Source: Marinobacter psychrophilus (GTDB taxonomy: Bacteria > Pseudomonadota > Gammaproteobacteria > Pseudomonadales > Oleiphilaceae). From it: a stretch of DNA of 64,000 nucleotides. The number at the start of each line of letters is the position of its first letter. The first letter of the stretch is position 1. Both the position numbers and the translations under genes were made by a program. Of the stretch, positions 57,069-64,000 are shown piece by piece. Under the pieces are notes generated by a model, which was not told the DNA's origin, did no database searches, and worked only from the letters and a program-made list of their open reading frames with translations. The stretch lies in the NCBI RefSeq assembly GCF_001043175.1, contig NZ_CP011494.1, positions 2,170,001-2,234,000 of the forward strand. The letters run 5' to 3'.

Positions 57069-57160
57069 TTATACCGTCACGGCAGCCCGTGGCCAGTGCT
57101 TCAGCCTGATAGAAAGCCCAGCGCCTCAGCTACAGGCACCCTTAAACATAACCCAGTGCT

Positions 57161-58498
57161 TCAGCTATAGCGTTTGCGTGGGCTGGCGGCGTTCAGCTGG
57201 TCCAGGCGCTGGCGTTTTTCAGCGAGTTTGATTTCGAGGCCGCGAGCCACCGGCTCATAATACCGGCGCTTGCTAATGGCTTCAGGTAAGTAACCTTCAC
57301 CGGCCGCAAAAGCGTCGGGTTCGTCATGAGCGTAACGATAAGATTCGCCGTGGCCCATGGATTTCATCAATTGGGTAGGTGCGTTGCGCAGATGTACCGG
57401 TACTTCGAAGTCTTTATCTTGGCGGATGTCAGCCATACACTGATTAAACGCCTTATAAACAGCGTTGCTTTTTGGCGCCATAGCCAGGTAAATCACCGCT
57501 TGCGCCAGCGCAAGTTCACCTTCGGGTGAACCCAGGCGCTCTTGGGTATCCCAAGCTTCGAGGGTCAGCTGCAGCGCCCTGGGATCGGCGTTACCTATGT
57601 CTTCACTGGCGATGCGCACCAGCCGGCGGGCCACGTATAGCGGGTCGCAGCCGCCGTCAAGCATACGGCACATCCAATAAAGCGAGCCGTCTGGATCAGA
57701 CCCCCTTACCGACTTGTGCAACGCCGAAATCTGGTCGTAAAAAACGTCGCCGCCTTTATCGAAACGACGCAGACTGGTTTGCATCACCAGCTCAAGCTGG
57801 TCTTCACTGACGCTGTCGACACCGTCAACGTCTGGCTCCGCCAGATCGGCGGCCACTTCCAGAATATTCAGTGCCCTGCGGGCGTCGCCGCTGGCGGCGC
57901 TGGCCATCATCGCCAATACGTCCTCGGCTACCCGCAGGCGACCACCAAAGCCTTCCTCGGCGCTTAACGCGCGGATAAGCAAGCGCTGAATGTCGTCATC
58001 TTCCAAGTTTTTCAATACGTAAACGCGGGTGCGGGACAGCAGCGCACTGTTTAACTCGAAAGACGGATTTTCGGTGGTGGCACCCACAAAAATAAAGGTA
58101 CCGTCTTCAATGTGCGGTAAAAAGGCGTCTTGCTGGCTTTTATTGAAGCGGTGAACTTCGTCCACAAACAGCAAGGTGTCCTGACCGCTGCCCTGCTTGC
58201 GTGCCCGCGCACGCTCAACAGCCGCGCGTATGTCTTTTACCCCGCTGAGTACCGCAGATACGCTTTCAAAGGCCAGGTCACTCACGTTAGCCAGCAATTG
58301 GGCGAAGGTGGTTTTGCCCACCCCGGGCGGGCCCCACAGAATCATTGAATGCAGCTGACCCTGTTCCACCGCCCGCCGTAGCGGTTTGCCGGGCCCAACC
58401 AGATGGGGCTGACCCACATAGTCTGCCAACCGAGTTGGCCGCATGCGTGCGGCCAACGGGCGAAATCCACCGCTAATGGCAAACAGGCTATCTTGCAT
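57161..58498 (-). CDS. rarA: Replication-associated recombination protein A (AAA+ ATPase)
   Basis: A 445-residue clamp-loader-like AAA+ protein that acts at stalled replication forks. N-terminal RPTRLADYVGQPHLVGPGKPLRR, Walker A ILWGPPGVGKTTFAQ, Walker B LLFVDEVHRFNKSQQDAFLP, sensor FVGATTENPSFELNSALLSR, and C-terminal helical tetramerisation part with VRGSDPDGSLYWMCRML. The start shares one base with the lolA stop (TAATG). Confidence 0.95.
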   Translation of the reverse strand: MQDSLFAISGGFRPLAARMRPTRLADYVGQPHLVGPGKPLRRAVEQGQLHSMILWGPPGVGKTTFAQLLANVSDLAFESVSAVLSGVKDIRAAVERARARKQGSGQDTLLFVDEVHRFNKSQQDAFLPHIEDGTFIFVGATTENPSFELNSALLSRTRVYVLKNLEDDDIQRLLIRALSAEEGFGGRLRVAEDVLAMMASAASGDARRALNILEVAADLAEPDVDGVDSVSEDQLELVMQTSLRRFDKGGDVFYDQISALHKSVRGSDPDGSLYWMCRMLDGGCDPLYVARRLVRIASEDIGNADPRALQLTLEAWDTQERLGSPEGELALAQAVIYLAMAPKSNAVYKAFNQCMADIRQDKDFEVPVHLRNAPTQLMKSMGHGESYRYAHDEPDAFAAGEGYLPEAISKRRYYEPVARGLEIKLAEKRQRLDQLNAASPRKRYS

Positions 58499-59184
58499 TA
58501 GCTACCGTCACGGATAATATCCACACCGGCCGGGTAGTCCAGCTTGAATACCGACGCTGCTATATCCGCGTTCAGCACAATGTCATCAAAGCTCATAATA
58601 CTGATTTGCGACAGGGAATCTTCCATTCGCATTTCCTGCAGCTGCCCGTCAAAAAACGACATCCGCAACGCGACGAACAGTGAATCCGGGCTTTTAGGCG
58701 TTAGCGTAAATTCGCGAATGTTGTCGCCCATCCTGCGGGTAGAGACGTCATAGGTCTGCGCCAGGTTATCCACCTCACCGCTCAGCAGCAAAGCCGGCGT
58801 GGCCTGCACATCGCTGTTTAGCTTGTGCACGGTAACCTGCTCCAGGTCTGGATCGTACACCGACACCTCGTCGCCGTTACTGACGATGTACTGGGCCATA
58901 GGCGCTTTGCTTTCCCAGTAAAACATTCCCGGACGCTTGGCCTTCATAGAGCCGTGGCTTTCCTGAACGCTCTCGCCGCCGTTGCCCACCACAATTTGAA
59001 TAAAGTCAGCCTGGTATGTCTGGTAACCCCTCAACAACGCAGCCAGCTGAGTCGCCGCGTCTTTATGCAGTCCCTCTTTTTGTAAATCGTCACTGACAGC
59101 CGCCGTTGCCGCGCTGGTCAGAATCATTGCGAACAGCGCTGTGGCCAGCTGTTTCAAAACACCTGTTGTGCTTTTATTCGCCAT
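58498..59184 (-). CDS. lolA: Outer-membrane lipoprotein carrier protein LolA
   Basis: Periplasmic chaperone that carries lipoproteins from LolCDE to LolB. The 228-residue precursor has a signal peptide (LKQLATALFAMILTSAATAAVS) and LolA landmarks YQTYQADFIQ, SHGSMKAKRPGMFYWESKAPMAQYIVSNGDEVSVYDPDLEQV (as RPGMFYWESKAP and DGxxVxVYDPDLEQ) and a basic/aromatic C-terminal part ending AGVDIIRDG. Between ftsK and rarA, on the same strand. Confidence 0.95.
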   Translation of the reverse strand: MANKSTTGVLKQLATALFAMILTSAATAAVSDDLQKEGLHKDAATQLAALLRGYQTYQADFIQIVVGNGGESVQESHGSMKAKRPGMFYWESKAPMAQYIVSNGDEVSVYDPDLEQVTVHKLNSDVQATPALLLSGEVDNLAQTYDVSTRRMGDNIREFTLTPKSPDSLFVALRMSFFDGQLQEMRMEDSLSQISIMSFDDIVLNADIAASVFKLDYPAGVDIIRDGS

Positions 59185-59202
59185 ATTGCCTGCTCCTGGG
59201 CA

Positions 59203-61854
59203 CTAGTTCCGTGGAGGCGGCGGAGCCAATACTTCCCGCGCGCCGTTGTGGCCTGCCGAACTGACAACCCCCGAAGCTTCCATTGCCTCGACCAGGTTGG
59301 CGGCACGGTTATAGCCAATCTTTAATTTACGTTGAACCGACGATATTGATACCCGGCGGCCTTCTGTCACGAACGCCACGGCTTCATCGAACAAAGTATC
59401 CGTTTCGCTGTCATCGTCGTTCAAGCTGGGCACGCCAGGCAGATTTTCGCCTTCGGCGCCATTAAGAACGTCGTCTATGTATACTGGTGCGCCTCGGGCT
59501 TTCCAGGCACTAACCACCCGATGCACTTCATCGTCGTCGACAAAGGCGCCGTGTACCCGCACAGGCAAGCCAGATCCCGGTGGCAAGTACAGCATATCGC
59601 CGTGGCCTAACAGCTGCTCCGCACCGCCTTGGTCGAGCACGGTACGGGAGTCAATTTTTGACGACACCTGAAACGAGATACGGGTGGGAATGTTGGCCTT
59701 TATCAAACCGGTAATGACATCCACCGACGGCCGCTGAGTAGCCAGAATCAGGTGGATACCGGCGGCGCGAGCTTTTTGGGCAATTCGCGCAATAAGCTCT
59801 TCCACTTTTTTACCAACAATCATGATCATGTCGGCAAATTCGTCTATCACCACCACAATAGAAGGCAATGGTTCCAGTTCCGGCCGTTGCTGCTCGTCGT
59901 TATCCAAGTATTCGTCGGGCTTCCAGAATGGGTCTCGCAAGGGCTCACCGGCCTCCGCCGCTTCTTTTACCTTACGGTTATAACCGGCCAGGTTACGCAC
60001 GCCCAAGGTGGCTAGAAGGCGATAACGCCGTTCCATTTCAGCCACACACCAGCGCAGTGCATTGGCGGCTTCTTTCATGTCTGTAACCACCGGCGACAGC
60101 AGGTGGGGAATGCCGTCGTAGATGCTCAGTTCCAGCATCTTCGGATCTACCATAATAAAGCGCACGTCTTCCGGCCCGGCCTTCAGCAACATGCTCAGCA
60201 GCATGGCGTTCACCCCGACCGATTTACCGGAACCGGTGGTACCTGCCACCAGCAGGTGGGGCATTTTCGCAAGGTTGGCCACTATGGGGTTGCCGCCAAT
60301 GTCGTTGCCCAGAGCCATGGTCAGCGCAGAGGTAGATTCGGTAAATACCCGCGAACTCAATACTTCACTCAGCCGCACCATCTGACGGTATTCATTGGGA
60401 ATTTCAATGCCTACCACAGATTTTCCGGGGATCACTTCAACCACCCGTACACTCAGCACCGCTAGCGAACGCGCCAGGTCTTTCGCCAGGTTGGAAATTT
60501 TGCTGACCTTAACGCCCGCCGCCGGCTTAATCTCGAAACGGGTAATCACCGGGCCGGGATTCACCTCGACTACTTCGACAGTGACCCCAAAGTCAGCCAG
60601 TTTTTCTTCCAACAGCCGCGACATATGTTGCAGGGATTCTTCGGTGTAGCCTTTTTCCTGCTGCTCCTCTGGCGGGTCTAACAGCGAGATAGGTGGAATC
60701 GGGCTCTCGATATCTTCCAGCAGCGAAGATTGCTTGCCGGCTCCATTACTGCCACCGGGCTTGCCCTGATCGTCTTTTTTAAACGGCGCGATTTTGAATG
60801 AACGGCCGGTGCCTTGGGAGCCACCTTGAGGCGTGCTGTTAGCGGAAGGCGCTGCAGATGTACGCGCTGGTAATCGCGATGCAGTTGCGGATTTACTAAG
60901 TTCGAAATCGCTGTCGTTGCCGCCGGCGCTCTCATCATGGGCACTGAAACTTTCAATACGCGCCGGCTCGTCGTCCGAATCGGCGCTCAAGTCAAGCCAG
61001 TCCTCGGAGTCATCGCTGCCCTCCGTTTCGGATTGGCCACGGCCGCCAAGCCCGGGAATGCGCTGCCACCAACGCACTCGTTTACTCGCTCTGTCCGCGC
61101 GAATCTCGGCATCAAACTGGTTTGAAGACTTGCCTTCAACCCTATAGTTTAAAAGCGGTGGCTGATAATCGTCGGCGGCTTCTTCAGCGTCTTCCCGGGC
61201 CGAATTGCGACCTTTAAACCAATCTTGTATCCGGGCGATTGCTCTCAGAGCGATGCCGCCCAACTGGTCCATCAGCCAGAACCAGGAAAGCCCAGTGGTA
61301 ACGGTTAGAGCAAACAAAAATATGGCAATCAATACTAAAGTGGTGGCTGGCAGGTTAAAAAACTGCACCATAGCATCGGCTACCGCTATACCCATCACGC
61401 CGCCGGAAGATTCACCCAGACCGAAAAGAGAATACAGCGACAACAGACTGGTTGCCGACAGAAGAATCAGAATAAACCCGCCAAAACGCACGATTAACAG
61501 CGGCCAGTGGACGTCTTGGGATCGATTGCGAAGGCGGATCAGCAGCAACGCGTAGCCTGCAACCATGGCTGGAAAAAGCCATGCCACGTAGCCGAAGAAA
61601 TTACGCAGCAGGCTGGCCAACCAGGCACCACTGCGGCCGGCGTGATTCAGCACCTGGGCATCATGCCCCACACTGGCCCAACCGGCGTCATTGGCGTGGA
61701 AGCTGAACAGCGCCATGCACAAATAAATTGCCAGGGCAATTAGCGCAATAACAGCGCCCTCGCGGGCGCCTTGGGACAACAGCTTGCGAAAACGCAGCTG
61801 TTTATCAGTCAACGGCTGGGCCGATGTGTCTTTTGCTTTTGCGCTTGCGGCCAT
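59203..61854 (-). CDS. ftsK: DNA translocase FtsK
   Basis: An 883-residue septal DNA pump that clears chromosome dimers. Four membrane helices occupy about residues 30-200 (for example [19 protein letters not shown]). A low-complexity linker follows (residues 260-390), then the motor with alpha and beta parts: Walker [19 protein letters not shown], Walker [39 protein letters not shown]. The C-terminal gamma winged helix ([41 protein letters not shown]; landmark [12 protein letters not shown]) reads KOPS sites. First gene of the ftsK-lolA-rarA-serS run. Confidence 0.97.
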   Translation of the reverse strand: MAASAKAKDTSAQPLTDKQLRFRKLLSQGAREGAVIALIALAIYLCMALFSFHANDAGWASVGHDAQVLNHAGRSGAWLASLLRNFFGYVAWLFPAMVAGYALLLIRLRNRSQDVHWPLLIVRFGGFILILLSATSLLSLYSLFGLGESSGGVMGIAVADAMVQFFNLPATTLVLIAIFLFALTVTTGLSWFWLMDQLGGIALRAIARIQDWFKGRNSAREDAEEAADDYQPPLLNYRVEGKSSNQFDAEIRADRASKRVRWWQRIPGLGGRGQSETEGSDDSEDWLDLSADSDDEPARIESFSAHDESAGGNDSDFELSKSATASRLPARTSAAPSANSTPQGGSQGTGRSFKIAPFKKDDQGKPGGSNGAGKQSSLLEDIESPIPPISLLDPPEEQQEKGYTEESLQHMSRLLEEKLADFGVTVEVVEVNPGPVITRFEIKPAAGVKVSKISNLAKDLARSLAVLSVRVVEVIPGKSVVGIEIPNEYRQMVRLSEVLSSRVFTESTSALTMALGNDIGGNPIVANLAKMPHLLVAGTTGSGKSVGVNAMLLSMLLKAGPEDVRFIMVDPKMLELSIYDGIPHLLSPVVTDMKEAANALRWCVAEMERRYRLLATLGVRNLAGYNRKVKEAAEAGEPLRDPFWKPDEYLDNDEQQRPELEPLPSIVVVIDEFADMIMIVGKKVEELIARIAQKARAAGIHLILATQRPSVDVITGLIKANIPTRISFQVSSKIDSRTVLDQGGAEQLLGHGDMLYLPPGSGLPVRVHGAFVDDDEVHRVVSAWKARGAPVYIDDVLNGAEGENLPGVPSLNDDDSETDTLFDEAVAFVTEGRRVSISSVQRKLKIGYNRAANLVEAMEASGVVSSAGHNGAREVLAPPPPRN

Positions 61855-61860
61855 GAAGAC

Positions 61861-63102
61861 TCAGATGTTGCCATGACCGGGGTTCTGAAGGGCCTGAAAA
61901 CCCCGGTCAAGATCGGCTTTCAAGTCGTCAATGGCTTCAATGCCTACCGACAGGCGAATCAGGTTTTCACTGATACCTGCCTGCTCTTTATCGTCGGGTG
62001 ACAATCGCCCGTGGGTCGTTGTTGCAGGGTGGGTGATGGTGGTCTTCACATCGCCCAGATTGGCGGTAATAGACACCATGCGTGTGGCGTCAATAAAGCG
62101 CCAGGCCTCTTCCCTGCCCCCTTTTACCCGAAACGACAATACGCCGCCAAAGGCTTTTTGCTGGCGTTTGGCCAGTTCATAATGAGGATGCTGCGGCAGG
62201 CCGGTATAAAATACCGTTTCCACCGCGCCTTGCTGCTGCAGCCATTGGGCCAACTCTAACGCATTGTCACAGTGGGCTCGCATACGAATTGGTAAGGTTT
62301 CCAGGCCCTTCATGAACACCCATGCGTTAAACGGGCTCATGGTTGGGCCTGTTGCCCGCAAAAACACGAATATTTCTTCCAGCAGCGCGTGGGGACCTAC
62401 AACGACGCCGCCTACGCAACGGCCCTGGCCGTCCAGATATTTGGTGGCGGAGTGGGTTACCAAGTCTGCGCCCAACGCCAGCGGCTGCTGCAGCACCGGG
62501 GTGCAAAAACAGTTGTCGACGACTAACAGCGCATCGTGGGCGTGGGCCAAATCGGCCATCTTGCGAATATCTGCCACTTCGCACAGCGGGTTAGACGGCG
62601 TTTCCAGAAACAACATCCGGGTGTTGGGCCGCATCGCCGCTTCCCAGCCGGCTTCGTCTGTTAATTTTACAAAGGTGGTTTCAACGCCAAATTTGCTCAG
62701 GTATTTCTGAAACAGCGAATTCACCGTGCCAAATACGTCCCGTGAACACACCACATGGTCACCCGCCTTCAGCAGCGCCATGCAGGTGCTGGTAATAGCG
62801 GCCATACCCGAAGCCATTGCCACTGCCCGTTCGCCGCCTTCCATCGCCGCAATGCGGTTTTCGAAAGCGGTCACCGTGGGGTTAGTAAAGCGCGAATAAA
62901 TATTACCGGGCTCTTCACCGGAAAAACGCGCGGCCGCTTGCGCCGCGCTGGCGTAAACGAAGCTGGACGTCGGGAATATAGCGTCGCTGTGTTCCAGCTG
63001 GCCGGTACGAACCTGCCCCGCGCGCACCGCCAGGGTATCGCCAGACATGCCGTCCAGGTCTGATTCTGGTATCAAAACCGATTCTTCGCGGCAAAATGTC
63101 AT
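61861..63102 (-). CDS. metZ: O-succinylhomoserine sulfhydrylase
   Basis: A PLP enzyme making homocysteine from O-succinylhomoserine and sulfide, feeding MetH. The 413-residue protein shows YSRFTNPTVTAFENRIAAMEGGERAVAMASGMAAI, FLETPSNPLCEV, VVDNCFCTPVLQQPLALGADLV, the PLP lysine in THSATKYLDGQGRC and the C-terminal RLSVGIEAIDDLKADL. These match MetZ of Pseudomonas rather than MetB or MetC, though Cys/Met PLP enzymes are hard to separate by eye. AGGAGAAG precedes the ATG. Near purF, as in Pseudomonas (recalled). Confidence 0.9.
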   Translation of the reverse strand: MTFCREESVLIPESDLDGMSGDTLAVRAGQVRTGQLEHSDAIFPTSSFVYASAAQAAARFSGEEPGNIYSRFTNPTVTAFENRIAAMEGGERAVAMASGMAAITSTCMALLKAGDHVVCSRDVFGTVNSLFQKYLSKFGVETTFVKLTDEAGWEAAMRPNTRMLFLETPSNPLCEVADIRKMADLAHAHDALLVVDNCFCTPVLQQPLALGADLVTHSATKYLDGQGRCVGGVVVGPHALLEEIFVFLRATGPTMSPFNAWVFMKGLETLPIRMRAHCDNALELAQWLQQQGAVETVFYTGLPQHPHYELAKRQQKAFGGVLSFRVKGGREEAWRFIDATRMVSITANLGDVKTTITHPATTTHGRLSPDDKEQAGISENLIRLSVGIEAIDDLKADLDRGFQALQNPGHGNI

Positions 63103-63160
63103 TGTCTTCTCCTGGTCATGGTTTTCTGCTGGTCATAGCATTCTTGTGCTGTTTAGAGCA

Positions 63161-64000
63161 TCAGTCTTCATCGTTATGCATGTCTATACTGCCGTTTTCG
63201 GTATCGCTCGTCACAGCACCGGAGCGGGTTGCATCGTTACGCTGGCCATCCAGGCGATCCAGATAGGCGCGATCAATATCGCCGGTTACGTATTCACCGG
63301 TAAATACCGAACATTCCCAGCCATCGATGTCATTATTGACATCGCTCACTGAGGTAATCAGGTCTTCCAGGTTCTGATACAGCAACCAGTCAGCGCCGAT
63401 CAATTCGCGTATTTCTTCCACAGTGCGATCGTGAGCAATCAGCTCTTTAGCAGACGGCATATCAATGCCATATACGTTGGGATAACGCACCGGCGGCGCA
63501 GCCGAAGCAAAATACACTTTGCGAGCGCCGGCATCGCGGGCCATCTGCACGATTTCCTTGCAGGTGGTACCACGTACAATAGAGTCGTCGACCAGCATCA
63601 CGTTCTTGCCGCGGAACTCCAGATCAATGGGGTTTAGCTTCTGGCGTACCGATTTCTTCCGCATGGTCTGGCCGGGCATAATAAATGTACGTCCAATGTA
63701 GCGGTTTTTGATAAAGCCTTCGCGGAATTTCACGCCCAGACGGTGGGCCATCTGCATCGCCGAGGTGCGGCTGGTGTCTGGTATCGGCATAACCACGTCG
63801 ATATCGTGATCGGCGAAATCTTTCAGCACTTTATCCGCCAGCGTTTCGCCCATGCGCAAACGCGCTTTATAAACCGAGACTTTGTCCATGATGGAGTCCG
63901 GACGAGCGAAGTACACATGCTCGAAAATACACGGATAGAGCTTTGGCTGTTTGGCGCACTGCTCACTGTGAAAGGTGCCGTCGGTTTCAATATACACCGC
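63161..64000 (-). CDS. purF: Amidophosphoribosyltransferase, C-terminal part (5' truncated by window)
   Basis: First committed step of purine synthesis: glutamine plus PRPP give phosphoribosylamine. The frame is open through base 64000, so the N-terminal glutaminase domain is outside. Visible: CIFEHVYFARPDSIMD, VYKARLRMGETLA, the VMPIPDTSRTSAMQMAHRLG segment, FIKNRYIGRTFIMPGQ, the PRPP-binding loop NVMLVDDSIVRGTTCKEIVQMARDAGARKV (landmark VDDSIVRGTT) and YGIDMPSAKELIA. The C-terminal tail past ITSVSDVNNDIDGWECSVFTGEY is polar and acidic. It is upstream of metZ on the same strand. Confidence 0.97.
   Translation of the reverse strand, partial: AVYIETDGTFHSEQCAKQPKLYPCIFEHVYFARPDSIMDKVSVYKARLRMGETLADKVLKDFADHDIDVVMPIPDTSRTSAMQMAHRLGVKFREGFIKNRYIGRTFIMPGQTMRKKSVRQKLNPIDLEFRGKNVMLVDDSIVRGTTCKEIVQMARDAGARKVYFASAAPPVRYPNVYGIDMPSAKELIAHDRTVEEIRELIGADWLLYQNLEDLITSVSDVNNDIDGWECSVFTGEYVTGDIDRAYLDRLDGQRNDATRSGAVTSDTENGSIDMHNDED

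Overview
The window is an ordinary, densely packed chromosomal segment of a gammaproteobacterium. Gene content and order (rssB/rssC-like pair, fimL, the dnaQ-rnhA-methyltransferase-gloB-mltD-yejABEF-fabI run, serS-rarA-lolA-ftsK, metZ-purF) resemble Pseudomonas and its marine relatives. A Marinobacter-like organism is my best guess, from memory of gene orders and protein style, not from any search. I see no rRNA, CRISPR array, prophage, integrase or insertion sequence. Both window ends cut through genes: ETF-ubiquinone oxidoreductase at the left and purF at the right.

Layout. 1-5.1 kb: end of ETF-QO, a SlyD-like FKBP, a SixA phosphatase fused in frame to a DUF1285 domain, gpsA, and a STAS / receiver-PP2C regulatory pair. 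5.2-7.7 kb: an HD-domain phosphohydrolase and a renalase-like flavoprotein. 7.8-14.9 kb: a tightly coupled operon for membrane-lipid modification (fatty acid desaturase, SnoaL-like protein, SDR, flavin oxidase, an overlooked 31-codon repeat peptide, DUF1365, CFA-type methyltransferase, DUF2878, a secreted unknown). 15-20 kb: xthA, a TetR regulator facing a phasin, a DUF442 phosphatase-like protein, hemH and a lipase-like hydrolase. 20-28 kb: an IclR regulator, a TAXI-type TRAP transporter with its DUF1850 partner, a formimidoylglutamase-like enzyme, a DadA-like oxidase and an SDR, which together look like a catabolic island for an unidentified nitrogenous acid. 28-31.6 kb: tRNA-Ser(UGA), a Bax-inhibitor-1 family protein, tusDCBE and nfuA. 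31.7-38.7 kb: metH, DUF2970, a 34-residue membrane peptide missed by length filters, acuI, sohB and an SCP2 protein. 38.7-52.1 kb: fimL, dnaQ, rnhA, a methyltransferase, gloB, mltD, yejABEF and fabI. 52-64 kb: a PilZ/DUF1631 pair, a DAHP synthase, serS, rarA, lolA, ftsK, metZ and purF.

The most unusual signals are small. (1) A 31-codon ORF at 11298-11393 is built of five 15-bp units encoding a Tyr-Leu pentapeptide repeat, squeezed between two operon genes. (2) A family of intergenic palindromes shares a core close to GACAGATTT / AAATCTGTC; there are seven copies at five loci, often paired, with outer arms that differ between loci but stay complementary. (3) SixA and DUF1285 are fused, yet a strong ribosome binding site is kept inside the fusion. 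(4) A short membrane peptide lies next to a 13-bp perfect hairpin. (5) A 27-bp near-perfect palindrome lies in the divergent nfuA-metH control region.
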